From assembly GCF_040790665.1 (NCBI RefSeq), contig NZ_CP160849.1, forward strand, positions 1,240,001-1,304,000: a stretch of 64,000 bases of DNA, in the 5' to 3' direction. The DNA comes from Sulfitobacter pontiacus. GTDB lineage: Bacteria > Pseudomonadota > Alphaproteobacteria > Rhodobacterales > Rhodobacteraceae. Position numbers and translations under genes: made by a program. The notes beneath the pieces were generated by a model that was given only the letters and a program-made list of their open reading frames with translations, was not told the DNA's origin and did not search any database. Positions 40,117 to 49,624 of this stretch are shown in pieces; the first letter of the stretch is position 1; each line of letters starts with the position of its first letter.

Positions 40117-41745
40117 ATGGCCATTACATCTGCCAACCAGCTGGAACTGCTGCAAACCGCCGAGGCTGTGGCCCGCGAAAAGATGATCGACCCCAATCTC
40201 GTGGTTGAAGCGATGGAAGAATCGCTCGCTCGGGCGGCGAAGTCGCGCTACGGCGCTGAGATGGACATTCGCGTTTCCATCGACCGCAAGACCGGTCGCG
40301 CGACCTTTACCCGTGTGCGTACGGTTGTGGCCGATGACGAGCTTGAGAACTATCAGGCGGAGTTCACGGTAGAGCAGGCCAAGCAGTATATGGCCAACCC
40401 CGAAGTCGGTCAGGAATTCAGCGAAGAAGTCCCACCGGTTGAAATGGGCCGTATCGCCGCACAATCCGCCAAGCAGGTGATCTTGCAGAAGGTCCGCGAA
40501 GCCGAGCGTGACCGCCAGTACGAAGAATTCAAGGACCGCGCCGGCACGATCATCAACGGTCTGGTCAAGCGCGAGGAATATGGCAACGTTATCGTCGATG
40601 TGGGCGCTGGCGAAGCGATCCTGCGTCGCAACGAGAAAATCGGCCGCGAAAGCTATCGCCCGAACGACCGTATCCGCGTGTACATCAAGGATGTGCGCCG
40701 CGAACAGCGTGGCCCGCAGATCTTCCTGAGTCGCACAGCGCCCGAGTTCATGGCCGAGCTGTTCAAGATGGAAGTGCCTGAAATCTATGACGGCATCATC
40801 GAGATCAAAGCCGTTGCCCGTGACCCCGGTTCGCGCGCGAAAATCGCTGTCATCTCTTATGATGGCTCCATCGACCCTGTGGGGGCCTGCGTTGGTATGC
40901 GCGGCAGCCGCGTTCAGGCCGTTGTGAACGAGCTTCAGGGCGAAAAGATCGATATTATCCCGTGGAACGAAGACCAGCCGACGTTCCTTGTGAACGCGCT
41001 TCAACCTGCTGAAGTCTCCAAGGTTGTTCTGGACGAGGAAGCCGGCAAGATCGAAGTCGTCGTTCCCGAAGAACAACTGTCGTTGGCGATTGGCCGTCGT
41101 GGTCAGAACGTGCGTCTGGCATCGCAGCTGACCGGTCTGGACATCGACATCATGACCGAAGAGCAAGAGAGCCAGCGCCGTCAGGCCGAGTTCGAACTGC
41201 GCACCAAGCTGTTCATGGACAATCTGGATCTGGACGAATTCTTTGCCCAGCTTCTGGTCTCCGAAGGGTTCACCAACCTCGAAGAAGTCGCCTATGTCGA
41301 AGTGGACGAGCTGCTGGTCATCGACGGTGTTGACGAAGACACCGCAAGCGAACTGCAAGCCCGCGCCCGTGACGTGATCGAAGCGCAGAACAAAGCGGCG
41401 CTTGATGCGGCGCGCGCCTTGGGTGTGGACGACACGCTTATTGAATTCGACGGTCTGACACCCCAAATGATTGAGGCACTGGCCAAAGACGACGTTAAAA
41501 CGCTCGAAGATTTCGCGACTTGCGCGGATTGGGAGCTGGCCGGCGGCTGGACTACCGTGAATGGCGAACGCACCAAGGATGAAGGGACACTTGAACCTTT
41601 CGATCTGTCGCTGGAAGATGCGCAAAAGCTGATCATGACCGCGCGCGTCCTGCTGGGCTGGGTCGATCCTGCCGAGCTTGAAGCGGATGATGTCGACGAA
41701 GAGTTCGATGCCGACATCGAGACGGACGAGGAGGCCGAGGCCTGA
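40117..41745 (+). CDS. nusA: NusA transcription termination/antitermination factor
   Basis: 542 residues: N-terminal RNA-polymerase-binding domain, S1 domain (around GTIINGLVKREEYGNVIVDVG), and two KH domains (DPVGACVGMRGSRVQAVVNEL and LAIGRRGQNVRLASQLTG). Two C-terminal helix-hairpin repeats follow (LLVIDGVDEDTASEL and ALAKDDVKTLEDFA), and the tail is acidic. NusA affects pausing, termination and antitermination. The NusA RNA-binding role makes autoregulation through the operon leader plausible (inference). The downstream ylxR gene starts 22 bases after the nusA stop. Confidence 0.97.
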   Translation: MAITSANQLELLQTAEAVAREKMIDPNLVVEAMEESLARAAKSRYGAEMDIRVSIDRKTGRATFTRVRTVVADDELENYQAEFTVEQAKQYMANPEVGQEFSEEVPPVEMGRIAAQSAKQVILQKVREAERDRQYEEFKDRAGTIINGLVKREEYGNVIVDVGAGEAILRRNEKIGRESYRPNDRIRVYIKDVRREQRGPQIFLSRTAPEFMAELFKMEVPEIYDGIIEIKAVARDPGSRAKIAVISYDGSIDPVGACVGMRGSRVQAVVNELQGEKIDIIPWNEDQPTFLVNALQPAEVSKVVLDEEAGKIEVVVPEEQLSLAIGRRGQNVRLASQLTGLDIDIMTEEQESQRRQAEFELRTKLFMDNLDLDEFFAQLLVSEGFTNLEEVAYVEVDELLVIDGVDEDTASELQARARDVIEAQNKAALDAARALGVDDTLIEFDGLTPQMIEALAKDDVKTLEDFATCADWELAGGWTTVNGERTKDEGTLEPFDLSLEDAQKLIMTARVLLGWVDPAELEADDVDEEFDADIETDEEAEA

Positions 41746-41767
41746 TCGCGGGGCCTTGGGGAACGAT

Positions 41768-42388
41768 ATGACACGTGGTGGCGTTTCTAAAGACCGGCAA
41801 GACGGTCCCGAACGAAAGTGTATCGCCACTGGCGAGGCGCAGCCCAAAAACGGGCTGATCCGCTTTGTCATTGGTCCCGACATGCATGTTTTCCCGGATA
41901 TTATGGGGAAACTGCCCGGTCGGGGGATGTATGTGTCAGCGGATCGGGCCGCGTTGGAAAAAGCGGCCAAGAAGGGTCTGTTCGCCCGCTCGGCCAAGCA
42001 ACCTGTCAAGGTTGCTGATGATTTGGTGGATGAAGTTGAAAAGCAACTTGTACGCCGTGTGGTTGACCTGATTTCGTTGCAACGCAAGGCGGGCAAGGCC
42101 GTTGCGGGCTACGAAAAAGTCAAAGGTTGGCTGCAAATGGAAGAAGCCGAAGTGTTGATCCAGGCAGTAGATGGATCGGGCCGCGGCAAATCGAAACTAA
42201 GCACGCCGCATTACGGCCATTACATTGGCTGGCTGACGGCAGACGAATTGGGTTTGGCTTTCGGACGCCAAACTGTGATACATGGGGCGCTCGCCTCTGG
42301 TGGTCTTACCTCTCGTGTTGTAGAGGAGGCTCAGCGGTTAAAAGGCGTGCGCATAAACGAGGGTGGCAACGGTCACCCGAAAGGATAG
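41768..42388 (+). CDS. YlxR-family RNA-binding protein with a C-terminal L7Ae-like domain
   Basis: 206 residues. The N-terminal YlxR/DUF448 domain shows ERKCIATGEAQPKNGLIRFVI and KLPGRGMYVSADRAALEKA. The second half (SLQRKAGKAVAGYEKVK onward) resembles the ribosomal L7Ae/YlxQ fold, so the two proteins separate in Firmicutes are fused here, as is common in alphaproteobacteria. GGGGAA precedes ATG 41768. The role is RNA binding linked to translation; the exact target is unknown. Confidence 0.88.
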   Translation: MTRGGVSKDRQDGPERKCIATGEAQPKNGLIRFVIGPDMHVFPDIMGKLPGRGMYVSADRAALEKAAKKGLFARSAKQPVKVADDLVDEVEKQLVRRVVDLISLQRKAGKAVAGYEKVKGWLQMEEAEVLIQAVDGSGRGKSKLSTPHYGHYIGWLTADELGLAFGRQTVIHGALASGGLTSRVVEEAQRLKGVRINEGGNGHPKG

Positions 42389-42397
42389 ACGAGCTTC

Positions 42398-44881
42398 ATG
42401 AGCGATAGTGACGGCAAAAAGACATTGGGCCTGCGGGGAGCGTCTTCGCGTCCCGGCAACGTAAAGCAAAGCTTTAGCCACGGGCGGACGAAAAACGTCG
42501 TGGTCGAGACCAAGCGCAAGCGCGTTGTGGTGCCCAAACCTGCTGGCGCAAAAGCCGGCGGCGGTAGTAATCCATCGCTCGGGGATCCCTCCAAGCGTCC
42601 GGCAGGGATCACCGATTCCGAAATGGAACGCCGGCTGAAGGCGGTTCAGGCTGCCCGCGCCCGCGAGGCGGAAGAAGCCGAAGCACGCGCAGCCGAGGAA
42701 AAGGCCCGCGCGGAAGACCGCGAGCGTCGTCGTGCCGAGATCGAGGCGAAAGAAGCCGAAGAGCGTGAGCGCGAGGAAAGCCTGAAGGCGAAAGCCGAAG
42801 AGGACGAGCGCCGCAAGAAAGAAGCGGAAGCCGCAGCAGCCGCTGCCGCAGCCCCCGCAGCGGCCCCTGCCGCGCCGCGTTCGCCGAACATCAAATCCGG
42901 CGCACCGACCCCTGCGGCCCGCAAGAAAGAAGGCGACCGCGAAGAAACCAACAAGCGCAACAAGGGTGGCGACGATAGCCGTCGTTCCGGCAAACTGACG
43001 CTGAACCAGGCTTTGTCCGGTGGCGAAGGTGGCCGTCAACGGTCCATGGCGCAGATGAAACGCAAGCAGGAACGCCAGCGCCAGAAGGCAATGGGCGGTT
43101 CGGTCGAGCGTGAAAAGGTCGTGCGCAACGTCAACCTGCCTCCGGCGATCGTGGTTTCCGAACTGGCGAACCGGATGGCTGAACGCGTTGGCGCTGTCGT
43201 CAAAGCATTGATGACAAACGGCATGATGGTCACGCAGAACGAAACCATCGACGCTGACACAGCCGAGCTGATCATCGAGGAATTCGGCCACAAAGTGGTG
43301 CGCGTTTCCGACGCTGACGTTGAAGACGTGATCAAGGAAGCCGAAGACGATCCGAAAGATCTGGTCTCGCGTCCCCCGGTCATCACGATCATGGGCCACG
43401 TTGACCACGGTAAGACATCGCTGCTTGACGCGATCCGCAAAGCCAAGGTTCAGTCCGGCGAAGCGGGCGGTATCACGCAGCACATCGGTGCCTATCAGGT
43501 CACAACCGACAACGGTCAGGTTCTGAGCTTCCTCGATACACCGGGCCACGCGGCCTTTACCTCGATGCGGTCGCGCGGTGCGCAGGTCACCGACATCGTT
43601 GTTCTGGTGGTCGCGGCGGATGATGCTGTGATGCCTCAGACGATCGAAGCGATTAACCACGCGAAAGCGGCCAAGGTGCCAATGATCGTGGCGATCAACA
43701 AGATCGACAAATACGAAGCCAACCCTGACAAAGTCCGTACAGACCTGCTGCAGCACGAGGTCATCGTTGAAAAGATGTCCGGTGAAACACAGGACGTCGA
43801 AGTATCGGCCACCACGGGTCAAGGTCTGGACGAACTGCTGGAAGCCATCGCGCTGCAAGCGGAACTGCTGGAACTGAAAGCGAACCCGAACCGCGCCGCG
43901 GTCGGTGCCGTGATCGAAGCGCAGCTTGACGTGGGCCGCGGCCCCGTTGCGACTGTTCTTGTTCAGAACGGTACGCTGCGTCAGGGCGACATCTTTGTTG
44001 TGGGCGAGCAGTACGGTAAGGTCCGTGCGCTGATCAACGATCAGGGCGAGCGCGTGAAAGAAGCAGGCCCATCCGTGCCGGTAGAGGTGCTTGGCCTGAA
44101 CGGGACACCGGGTGCGGGCGACGTTCTGAACGTTACCGACACCGAAGCGCAGGCGCGCGAGATTGCGGAATACCGCGAAAAAGCCGCCAAAGACAAACGC
44201 GCTGCGGCTGGTGCTGCGACGACGCTGGAACAGCTGATGGCGAACGCCAAGGTGAACGAAACCATTAGCGAGCTGCCTTTGTTGATCAAAGCAGACGTTC
44301 AGGGTTCTGCCGAAGCGATCGTTCAAGCGATGGAGAAAATCGGCAACGACGAAGTCCGCGTGCGCGTCCTTCACTCGGGCGTAGGTGCGATCACCGACAC
44401 CGACGTTGGTCTTGCCGAAGCCTCCAACGCGCCGATCATCGGTTTCAACGTCCGTGCAAACGCCTCGGCCCGTGCCTCGGCCAACCAGAAGGGTGTCGAG
44501 ATCCGGTATTACTCGGTCATCTATGACATGGTTGATGATGTGAAAGCTGCGGCAAGTGGCCTGCTGAGCAACGAGATCCGCGAACACTTCATCGGCTATG
44601 CGTCGATCAAAGAGGTGTTCAAAGTGACCGGCGTTGGCAAGGTTGCCGGCTGTCTGGTGACCGAAGGCAAAGCAAGCCGCGCCGCTGGTGTGCGCCTGCT
44701 GCGCGACGATGTCGTGATCCACGAAGGCACGCTGAAAACGCTCAAGCGCTTCAAGGACGAAGTTGCCGAAGTACCGTCAGGCCAGGAATGTGGTATGGCG
44801 TTCGAGAACTACGAAGACATCCGTCCGGGCGACGTTATCGAAATCTTCACACGTGAAGAAGTCGTGCGCACGCTGGACTAA
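42398..44881 (+). CDS. infB: Translation initiation factor IF-2
   Basis: 827 residues. A long charged N-terminal region (about 60-210, Glu/Lys/Arg/Ala-rich, with an Ala-run [14 protein letters not shown]) precedes the GTPase: G1 GHVDHGKTS from residue 333, G3 DTPGHAAF, G4 NKID, G5 SATTGQG, then the IF-2 domains ending in [19 protein letters not shown]. It brings fMet-tRNA to the 30S subunit. GTPase residues are all standard. Its stop is one base from the convergent phosphoesterase stop. Confidence 0.97.
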   Translation: MSDSDGKKTLGLRGASSRPGNVKQSFSHGRTKNVVVETKRKRVVVPKPAGAKAGGGSNPSLGDPSKRPAGITDSEMERRLKAVQAARAREAEEAEARAAEEKARAEDRERRRAEIEAKEAEEREREESLKAKAEEDERRKKEAEAAAAAAAAPAAAPAAPRSPNIKSGAPTPAARKKEGDREETNKRNKGGDDSRRSGKLTLNQALSGGEGGRQRSMAQMKRKQERQRQKAMGGSVEREKVVRNVNLPPAIVVSELANRMAERVGAVVKALMTNGMMVTQNETIDADTAELIIEEFGHKVVRVSDADVEDVIKEAEDDPKDLVSRPPVITIMGHVDHGKTSLLDAIRKAKVQSGEAGGITQHIGAYQVTTDNGQVLSFLDTPGHAAFTSMRSRGAQVTDIVVLVVAADDAVMPQTIEAINHAKAAKVPMIVAINKIDKYEANPDKVRTDLLQHEVIVEKMSGETQDVEVSATTGQGLDELLEAIALQAELLELKANPNRAAVGAVIEAQLDVGRGPVATVLVQNGTLRQGDIFVVGEQYGKVRALINDQGERVKEAGPSVPVEVLGLNGTPGAGDVLNVTDTEAQAREIAEYREKAAKDKRAAAGAATTLEQLMANAKVNETISELPLLIKADVQGSAEAIVQAMEKIGNDEVRVRVLHSGVGAITDTDVGLAEASNAPIIGFNVRANASARASANQKGVEIRYYSVIYDMVDDVKAAASGLLSNEIREHFIGYASIKEVFKVTGVGKVAGCLVTEGKASRAAGVRLLRDDVVIHEGTLKTLKRFKDEVAEVPSGQECGMAFENYEDIRPGDVIEIFTREEVVRTLD

Positions 44882-44882
44882 G

Positions 44883-45689
44883 TTACACTTCGTCCGATAT
44901 CTGATGATCAGAAGCCCGGTTAAATGTCCGGGCTTCTGTCGTTTCAAAGACCCGTTTATCTTCGTTAAAGCTCAGCCGGTCGACACAGACCTGATCGTCC
45001 GAGATCTTCACAAGGTTGAAATCATTCGGCTCTCCGCGCACGCGCGACGACAGGCTGGTCCCCGCATGCAACTGGATCGCTGTGGTGCCGCCGGATTCGA
45101 CGGTAAAATTCTCTGCGTGCCACGTGTGAAGGTGCCCCGACAGGATCAGGTTCGCCCCGCAAGACAGCAGCTTTTCCAGCGCGATTTCCGCACCGGGTAT
45201 GGGCTTTTTCTTGGTATGATTGGGATGCTCTAGCGGGTGATGTACCACTAACACGCGGGCTTTGCGCGCGGCGGTGTCGTCCATCGCCTTGCAGGCATGC
45301 GCGATACGCCCTGCCGTGAGCTTCCCCGTCTGCCACGAAAAGCGATCGACCGAGTTGATGCCGATGACGACCATATCGTTATCTTCATACCGCGGCGTCA
45401 GATCGGCGTTGATCCATTTGCGATACCTGCGCCATGGCATGAAAAACCGCTGAAACGGGCGGTCAAGCAGGACATCGTGGTTCCCCGGCACACCCAAGAC
45501 AGGCGCGTTGATCCGCTGGATAAAATTATGCGCTTCCTCGAACTGGCTCCGCCGCGCGCGCTGCGTGAAATCGCCGGATATGGCGACGATATCGGGGTTC
45601 AGTTCGTTCACACAAGAGAGCAGCGGTTCCAGCAGGTCGGGGCGATCCTTGCCAAAGTGTAAATCTGAGAGATGCACCAATGTGCTCAT
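44883..45689 (-). CDS. Calcineurin-like metallophosphoesterase
   Basis: 268 residues. Metal-binding motifs are D-x-H (HLSDLHFGK), GD (AISGDFTQRA), GNHD (GVPGNHDVL), H (VVHHPLEH) and GHxH (LSGHLHTWH). Resembles the CpdA/Icc-type phosphodiesterase group, but cyclic-nucleotide activity is not proven. Starts four bases inside the lipid-kinase gene and is transcribed with it. An infB terminator stem lies inside its 3' coding end. Confidence 0.85.
   Translation of the reverse strand: MSTLVHLSDLHFGKDRPDLLEPLLSCVNELNPDIVAISGDFTQRARRSQFEEAHNFIQRINAPVLGVPGNHDVLLDRPFQRFFMPWRRYRKWINADLTPRYEDNDMVVIGINSVDRFSWQTGKLTAGRIAHACKAMDDTAARKARVLVVHHPLEHPNHTKKKPIPGAEIALEKLLSCGANLILSGHLHTWHAENFTVESGGTTAIQLHAGTSLSSRVRGEPNDFNLVKISDDQVCVDRLSFNEDKRVFETTEARTFNRASDHQISDEV
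44910..44937 (+). terminator. infB terminator stem inside the convergent phosphoesterase gene
   Basis: AGAAGCCCGG (44910-44919), eight-base loop, CCGGGCTTCT (44928-44937), perfect 10-bp stem, then GTCGTTTC. The T-run is weak. It falls within the last 20 codons of the phosphoesterase. Confidence 0.7.
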
Positions 45690-46609
45690 CTGACGGCCTC
45701 GTTGAATTCGGCAGGAACGATCAGCTGCAGGGCCTCGCGCTGCATGTGCAGTTTGAACGGGCCTTTCATGCGGCTTAGCTCTCCGTCGCGGGCGACAGGG
45801 CGTGATTTATGCGGCATCTCAAGCGTGATCTCGTTCCCGCAGTGCATTTGATAGTCGGTTTCACGTTTCGCGACCCCAAGGGCCAGCGCGGCGGCGTGTT
45901 TGAACAGCCCCCAGCGGTTGGTATCGGGGGCAACCAGCAGCACCATGCCGCCCTTGGCGATACAGTCTTCGCCGCTCAGCCCCATTTGGTTCAGCTGAAA
46001 GGCGTTGCTGATCGCAAAGACCAGCGGTGTCCTATGTTTAAAGGATTTGCCATCAATCGTCACCGTCAGCCTGAGCGGCGCGCGGAGTGTTGCCAGCGCT
46101 TTGACCACCGACCAATAGGCCGCGACACGGCTGCGGCCCCAGCGGTCATAGATGCCTTCGCGGGTTTTCAGAATGGCGGCATAGGCCCCGATGCTGGCGT
46201 TGTTCAGAAACGCGTTGCCATTGATCTTGGCGATGTCCGTGGGGCGCAGAACGCCCTTGGCGATGACATCCACGGCTTCGTCAACCGTTTCGGGCAGGTT
46301 CAGCGAACGGGCGAAATAGTTAAAGGTGCCTGCGGGGATAATCCCCATCTGGTTGGGCACATGCGCCAGCCCCGAGGCGACGCCGCTGATCGTTCCGTCG
46401 CCGCCTGACGCGACGATGGTGGCCTCGGGGTTCGCCTCGGCAGTGGATTGCGCCACCTCCCCCAAATCCGCGCCATTGGGCGAGAATTCAACGAAGCTGA
46501 CGGGAATGTCGTGGTGTTGAAACCTGTCTGAAATCCGGGACTTACGCTCTGTCCCGTCTTGGCGGCCGGAGCCTTTGTTCAGAATAACGATAACACGTTG
46601 AGGCTTCAT
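45686..46609 (-). CDS. Diacylglycerol kinase/YegS-like lipid kinase
   Basis: 307 residues of the DAGK catalytic family. The nucleotide loop is NKGSGR, the glycine-rich motif SGGDGTISGV holds GGDGT at 69-73, and GIIPAGTFNYFARSLNLP follows. The C-terminal half has SIGAYAAILKTREGIYDRWGRS. Probably phosphorylates a lipid or lipid-like substrate at the inner membrane. Overlaps the phosphoesterase by four bases, so both may serve envelope lipid turnover. Confidence 0.88.
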   Translation of the reverse strand: MKPQRVIVILNKGSGRQDGTERKSRISDRFQHHDIPVSFVEFSPNGADLGEVAQSTAEANPEATIVASGGDGTISGVASGLAHVPNQMGIIPAGTFNYFARSLNLPETVDEAVDVIAKGVLRPTDIAKINGNAFLNNASIGAYAAILKTREGIYDRWGRSRVAAYWSVVKALATLRAPLRLTVTIDGKSFKHRTPLVFAISNAFQLNQMGLSGEDCIAKGGMVLLVAPDTNRWGLFKHAAALALGVAKRETDYQMHCGNEITLEMPHKSRPVARDGELSRMKGPFKLHMQREALQLIVPAEFNEAVR

Positions 46610-46683
46610 GATTGATCCATCCTTGATGACCTAAGCAAACGCTTGGGGCAGGGGGATGGTTCAGATGTTTTGTGTGTGCCTGA

Positions 46684-46818
46684 TCAGTTCCGGCGCTGGA
46701 TTGGCTTGCCGGTATAGATCGCGTCATCAACCTTAACCGATACGCGGCCGTCGGGCATGTCGCGGACGAAAATACCCTGGACGGATACGGTGGAACCGAT
46801 GGTGATTGTGCGAAGCAT
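46684..46818 (-). CDS. Small conserved-looking protein, 44 residues
   Basis: Not covered by usual length limits. The ATG (46816-46818) has GGAGGA seven bases ahead. The product reads MLRTITIGSTVSVQGIF then VRDMPDGRVSVKVDDAIY and ends TGKPIQRRN; it alternates beta-strand-like segments, as in small RNA- or DNA-binding beta barrels, but that is inference. A possible -10 (TATAAA, minus strand, 46856-46851) is upstream. It is a stand-alone gene between the lipid kinase and mutT. Confidence 0.72.
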   Translation of the reverse strand: MLRTITIGSTVSVQGIFVRDMPDGRVSVKVDDAIYTGKPIQRRN

Positions 46819-46944
46819 TGCTTCCTCCCAGAAGAACCTGAAGTTGCATCTTTATAAGCGACAATTTGCCTAAGTCTAGCAACAAAAAAGTCAAGGAAGC
46901 AGTATTCACGCGCGTAAAGAAACAGCTGCGAGGTCGCGCTGGCC

Positions 46945-47343
46945 CTAAAGCCAGTCGCGCAGGATCGGAATCAGGGGAATGTCCGCTGGGGGCATTGGAT
47001 AATCTTTCAGCGCATTGGCACGGACCCATTTCAGGGTCTGCCCCTCGCGCGCTTGCGGTGTGCCATTCCATTTGCGGCAGGCAAACAGCGGCATCAGCAG
47101 GTGGAAATCATCGTAGGCATGGCTGGCAAAGGTCAGCGGGGCAAGGCAGGACGCCCATGTGTCGATGCCCAGTTCTTCTTGCAGCTCGCGGATCAGGGCG
47201 GCTTCGGGGGTTTCGCCGGCTTCGACCTTGCCGCCCGGAAACTCCCACAAACCGGCCATGGATTTGCCGGGCGGGCGCTGTGCCAAAAGCACGCGCCCGT
47301 CCACGTCGATCAGGGCTACCGCCGAGACAAGGATAACCTTCAC
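46945..47343 (-). CDS. mutT: MutT-type 8-oxo-dGTP diphosphatase
   Basis: 132 residues from the GTG at 47343, which overlaps the argJ stop by four bases (GTGA). The Nudix box GGKVEAGETPEAALIRELQEELG is preceded by LLAQRPPGKSMAGLWEFPGG, the form seen in MutT enzymes, which clear 8-oxo-dGTP from the nucleotide pool. An argJ-mutT junction is usual in Rhodobacteraceae (from memory). An upstream in-frame extension would run into argJ and is rejected. Confidence 0.9.
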   Translation of the reverse strand: MKVILVSAVALIDVDGRVLLAQRPPGKSMAGLWEFPGGKVEAGETPEAALIRELQEELGIDTWASCLAPLTFASHAYDDFHLLMPLFACRKWNGTPQAREGQTLKWVRANALKDYPMPPADIPLIPILRDWL

Positions 47344-48566
47344 GAACGATAGTCCGCGTTGATCTCGATATAGCCGTGGGTCAGGTCGCAGGTCCAAACC
47401 GTTGCTTTGCCGTCGCCAAGGCCCAGATCAACGCCGATGGTGATGTTCTGGCCCTTCATATGCGCCGCCGCTGCCTCTTCCGAGTAGTCGGGGCTGCGCC
47501 AGCCGTCTTTGGCTACCTCGATATCGCCAAAGCGGATCGACAGGCGATCCCGATCAGCAGCGGCCCCGGATTTACCGACGGCCATCACCACGCGGCCCCA
47601 GTTCGGGTCCTCGCCCGCGATGGCGGTCTTGATCAGGGGGGAATTCGCGATTGCCATGCCGTGGGTCTTGGCATCATCATCCGTAGCGGCACCGGTCACG
47701 GCGATCTCGACGAATTTGGTCGCCCCTTCGCCGTCTTGCACAACCTGATGCGCGAGGTTCAGCATGACGCCGTGCAGCGCTTCCGAGAACGCATCGCTTT
47801 CGCTGGCATCCACGCCCGACGCGCCAGTTGCGGCCAGGATCAAACTGTCGGAGGTCGATGTGTCGCTATCCACCGTGATGCAGTTAAAGGTGCTATCGGT
47901 ATGGGTCGACAGCATCTTTTGCAGCGCCGGTTGGCTCACAACCGCATCGGTGAAGATATAGACCAGCATCGTCGCCATATCTGGCGCGATCATGCCCGAT
48001 CCCTTCGCAATCCCCGCGATAGAGACTGTTTTACCGTCAATCTCGACCTCGGCACGGGCCCCTTTGGGGAAGGTGTCGGTGGTCATGATCGCCTTGGCCG
48101 CATCGGAAATGCCCTTGTCGGACAACGCGCCCTTAAGGTCCGCCAGAACAGCCGTGATCCGGTCGTGGGGCAGCGGTTCGCCGATCACACCGGTCGATGA
48201 GGTGAAAACACGCGATTGGGGAATGTTGCAGACATCAGCAACCGCAGCGGTAATTGCTTCGACCGCGGTGACGCCGCCCTTGCCGGTGAAGGCATTGGCG
48301 TTGCCCGAGTTGACCAGGATCGCGGCACCGGTGTCTGATGTCGCGCCGATCTTGGCCTGACAATCCAGAACCGGCGCGGCGCGGGTGGCAGAGCGTGTAA
48401 ACGCCCCCGCCACCGTCGAGCCCGGGGCCAATTCGGCCAGCATCACATCGGTGCGGCCTTGATACCGTACCCCCGCCGCGATGGTGGCGAAACGCACACC
48501 ATCGATGACAGGAAGATCAGGGAAGTGATCGGGTGCCAGCGGGGATACAGCGGTGATTTTGCCCAT
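47340..48566 (-). CDS. argJ: ArgJ, glutamate N-acetyltransferase / ornithine acetyltransferase
   Basis: Recycles the acetyl group in arginine synthesis. 408 residues with NSGNANAFTG, VFTSSTGVIGEPLP, and KGSGMIAPDMATMLVYIFTDA, the self-cleavage region where the threonine of ATML becomes the nucleophile at the beta-chain start. Complements argG elsewhere in the window. It lies three bases after the peptidyl-prolyl isomerase gene and overlaps mutT, so the three are one transcript. Confidence 0.96.
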   Translation of the reverse strand: MGKITAVSPLAPDHFPDLPVIDGVRFATIAAGVRYQGRTDVMLAELAPGSTVAGAFTRSATRAAPVLDCQAKIGATSDTGAAILVNSGNANAFTGKGGVTAVEAITAAVADVCNIPQSRVFTSSTGVIGEPLPHDRITAVLADLKGALSDKGISDAAKAIMTTDTFPKGARAEVEIDGKTVSIAGIAKGSGMIAPDMATMLVYIFTDAVVSQPALQKMLSTHTDSTFNCITVDSDTSTSDSLILAATGASGVDASESDAFSEALHGVMLNLAHQVVQDGEGATKFVEIAVTGAATDDDAKTHGMAIANSPLIKTAIAGEDPNWGRVVMAVGKSGAAADRDRLSIRFGDIEVAKDGWRSPDYSEEAAAAHMKGQNITIGVDLGLGDGKATVWTCDLTHGYIEINADYRS

Positions 48567-48569
48567 TTG

Positions 48570-49448
48570 TTACTCCAGCAGGCCGAGGTTGGTCAGAACC
48601 GAAGGGTCGATCGAGTCAGCCGCCGAGCGGTCAACATCTGCGGCTTCGGTGGTCTTTTCGATCAGGGTCTGTGCCTTGACCTGACGGACCTGGGTTTCCA
48701 GCTCGTCCTTCACGTCTTCGAGCTTGGGTGCTTCTTTCTGGCGCTTGTCGTCCAGTTTGATCACGTGCCAGCCGAACTGGGTTTCAACGGGTTCCGACAC
48801 AGCGCCGACTTCAAGCTCGGCAACGGCGGTTTCAAACGCGGGCACCATCATGCCGGGCCCGAACCACCCCAAAGTGCCGCCCGCAGGACCGGAAGGACCG
48901 GTGGACTTTTCTTTCGCCAGCTCGGCAAAATCCGCGCCTTCATCCAGCTCTTTCTTGACGGCTTGGGCTTCTTCTTCTGTTTCTACCAGAATATGCGACG
49001 CGCTGAATTCCTCGGTCGGTTCCGCATCGGCGTAGGCTTCGTCATAGGCGGCTTGCAGCTCTTCCTCGGTGACGTCCTGGGCCATTGCTCTCTCGATCAC
49101 TTCGCCCGCGATCAGCTGGCGACGTTCGTTTTCAAGCGCCATCTCGATCCGCTTTGGCACTTCGCCGTCAAAGTCTTGCGACAAGGCGGTTTGCTGCACA
49201 AGCTGATCCAGAATGCCTTTGAACAGGACTTCGGGGGGAAGCTGTTGATATTGCTCGGGCAGAGTGGCGCGGGCAATGATCATGCTGCCAATCGTGATGT
49301 CGGTGCCATTGACCGTGGCAACCACGGTTTCAGCGGTGACGTCTGTCTGCGCATCCGTGTTTTCGGCAGTGTCGTCCTGTGCAACAGCGGGCAGGGCGAG
49401 TGAAGCTGCCACCACGAATGGTGCCAGAAAAGTGAGAGGTTTTTGCAT
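48570..49448 (-). CDS. Parvulin-type peptidyl-prolyl cis-trans isomerase, exported
   Basis: 292 residues. A signal peptide (FLAPFVVAASLALPAVAQ) is followed by a SurA/PrsA-like N-terminal chaperone part and a parvulin domain: SASHILVETEEEAQAV, GGTLGWFGPGMMVPAF and VETQFGWHVIKLDD. It would assist outer-membrane or periplasmic protein folding, fitting its position next to secA, from which it is divergent across about 180 bases. Confidence 0.92.
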   Translation of the reverse strand: MQKPLTFLAPFVVAASLALPAVAQDDTAENTDAQTDVTAETVVATVNGTDITIGSMIIARATLPEQYQQLPPEVLFKGILDQLVQQTALSQDFDGEVPKRIEMALENERRQLIAGEVIERAMAQDVTEEELQAAYDEAYADAEPTEEFSASHILVETEEEAQAVKKELDEGADFAELAKEKSTGPSGPAGGTLGWFGPGMMVPAFETAVAELEVGAVSEPVETQFGWHVIKLDDKRQKEAPKLEDVKDELETQVRQVKAQTLIEKTTEAADVDRSAADSIDPSVLTNLGLLE

Positions 49449-49488
49449 GTATCTGTCCTTGGTTTGGCAGCCACAAGGGGCTGCTACA

Positions 49489-49517
49489 TTGACACGGTTT
49501 AGTGCGGCCCTTACATC
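49489..49517 (+). promoter_or_regulatory. Candidate promoter for secA
   Basis: Consensus -35 TTGACA (49489-49494), 17-base spacer and TACATC (49512-49517) about 108 bases before secA. The message would have a leader of about 100 bases. Confidence 0.55.
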
Positions 49518-49624
49518 GCCCTATGGGCGCGGCCTTGGCGCACGTTCAGTCTTGTATCTAGGGGCTGTCCGGCGGCTCGGCAAGCAGATGGACGCCTTTG
49601 AACATAACTTCGGCAGGAGATTGC

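Noticed and set aside
39430..42096. Very long minus-strand open frame opposite rimP and nusA
   Set aside because: It is an antisense shadow of strongly identified genes in G+C-rich DNA and shows no recognisable domain.
42338..44722. Long minus-strand open frame opposite infB
   Set aside because: Low-complexity antisense reading of the IF-2 gene; no domain or ribosome site.
46937..46962. Hairpin CGCGCTGGC / GCCAGTCGCG at the mutT 3' end as a terminator
   Set aside because: The stem has a bulge and no T-run on either strand, so I do not call it.
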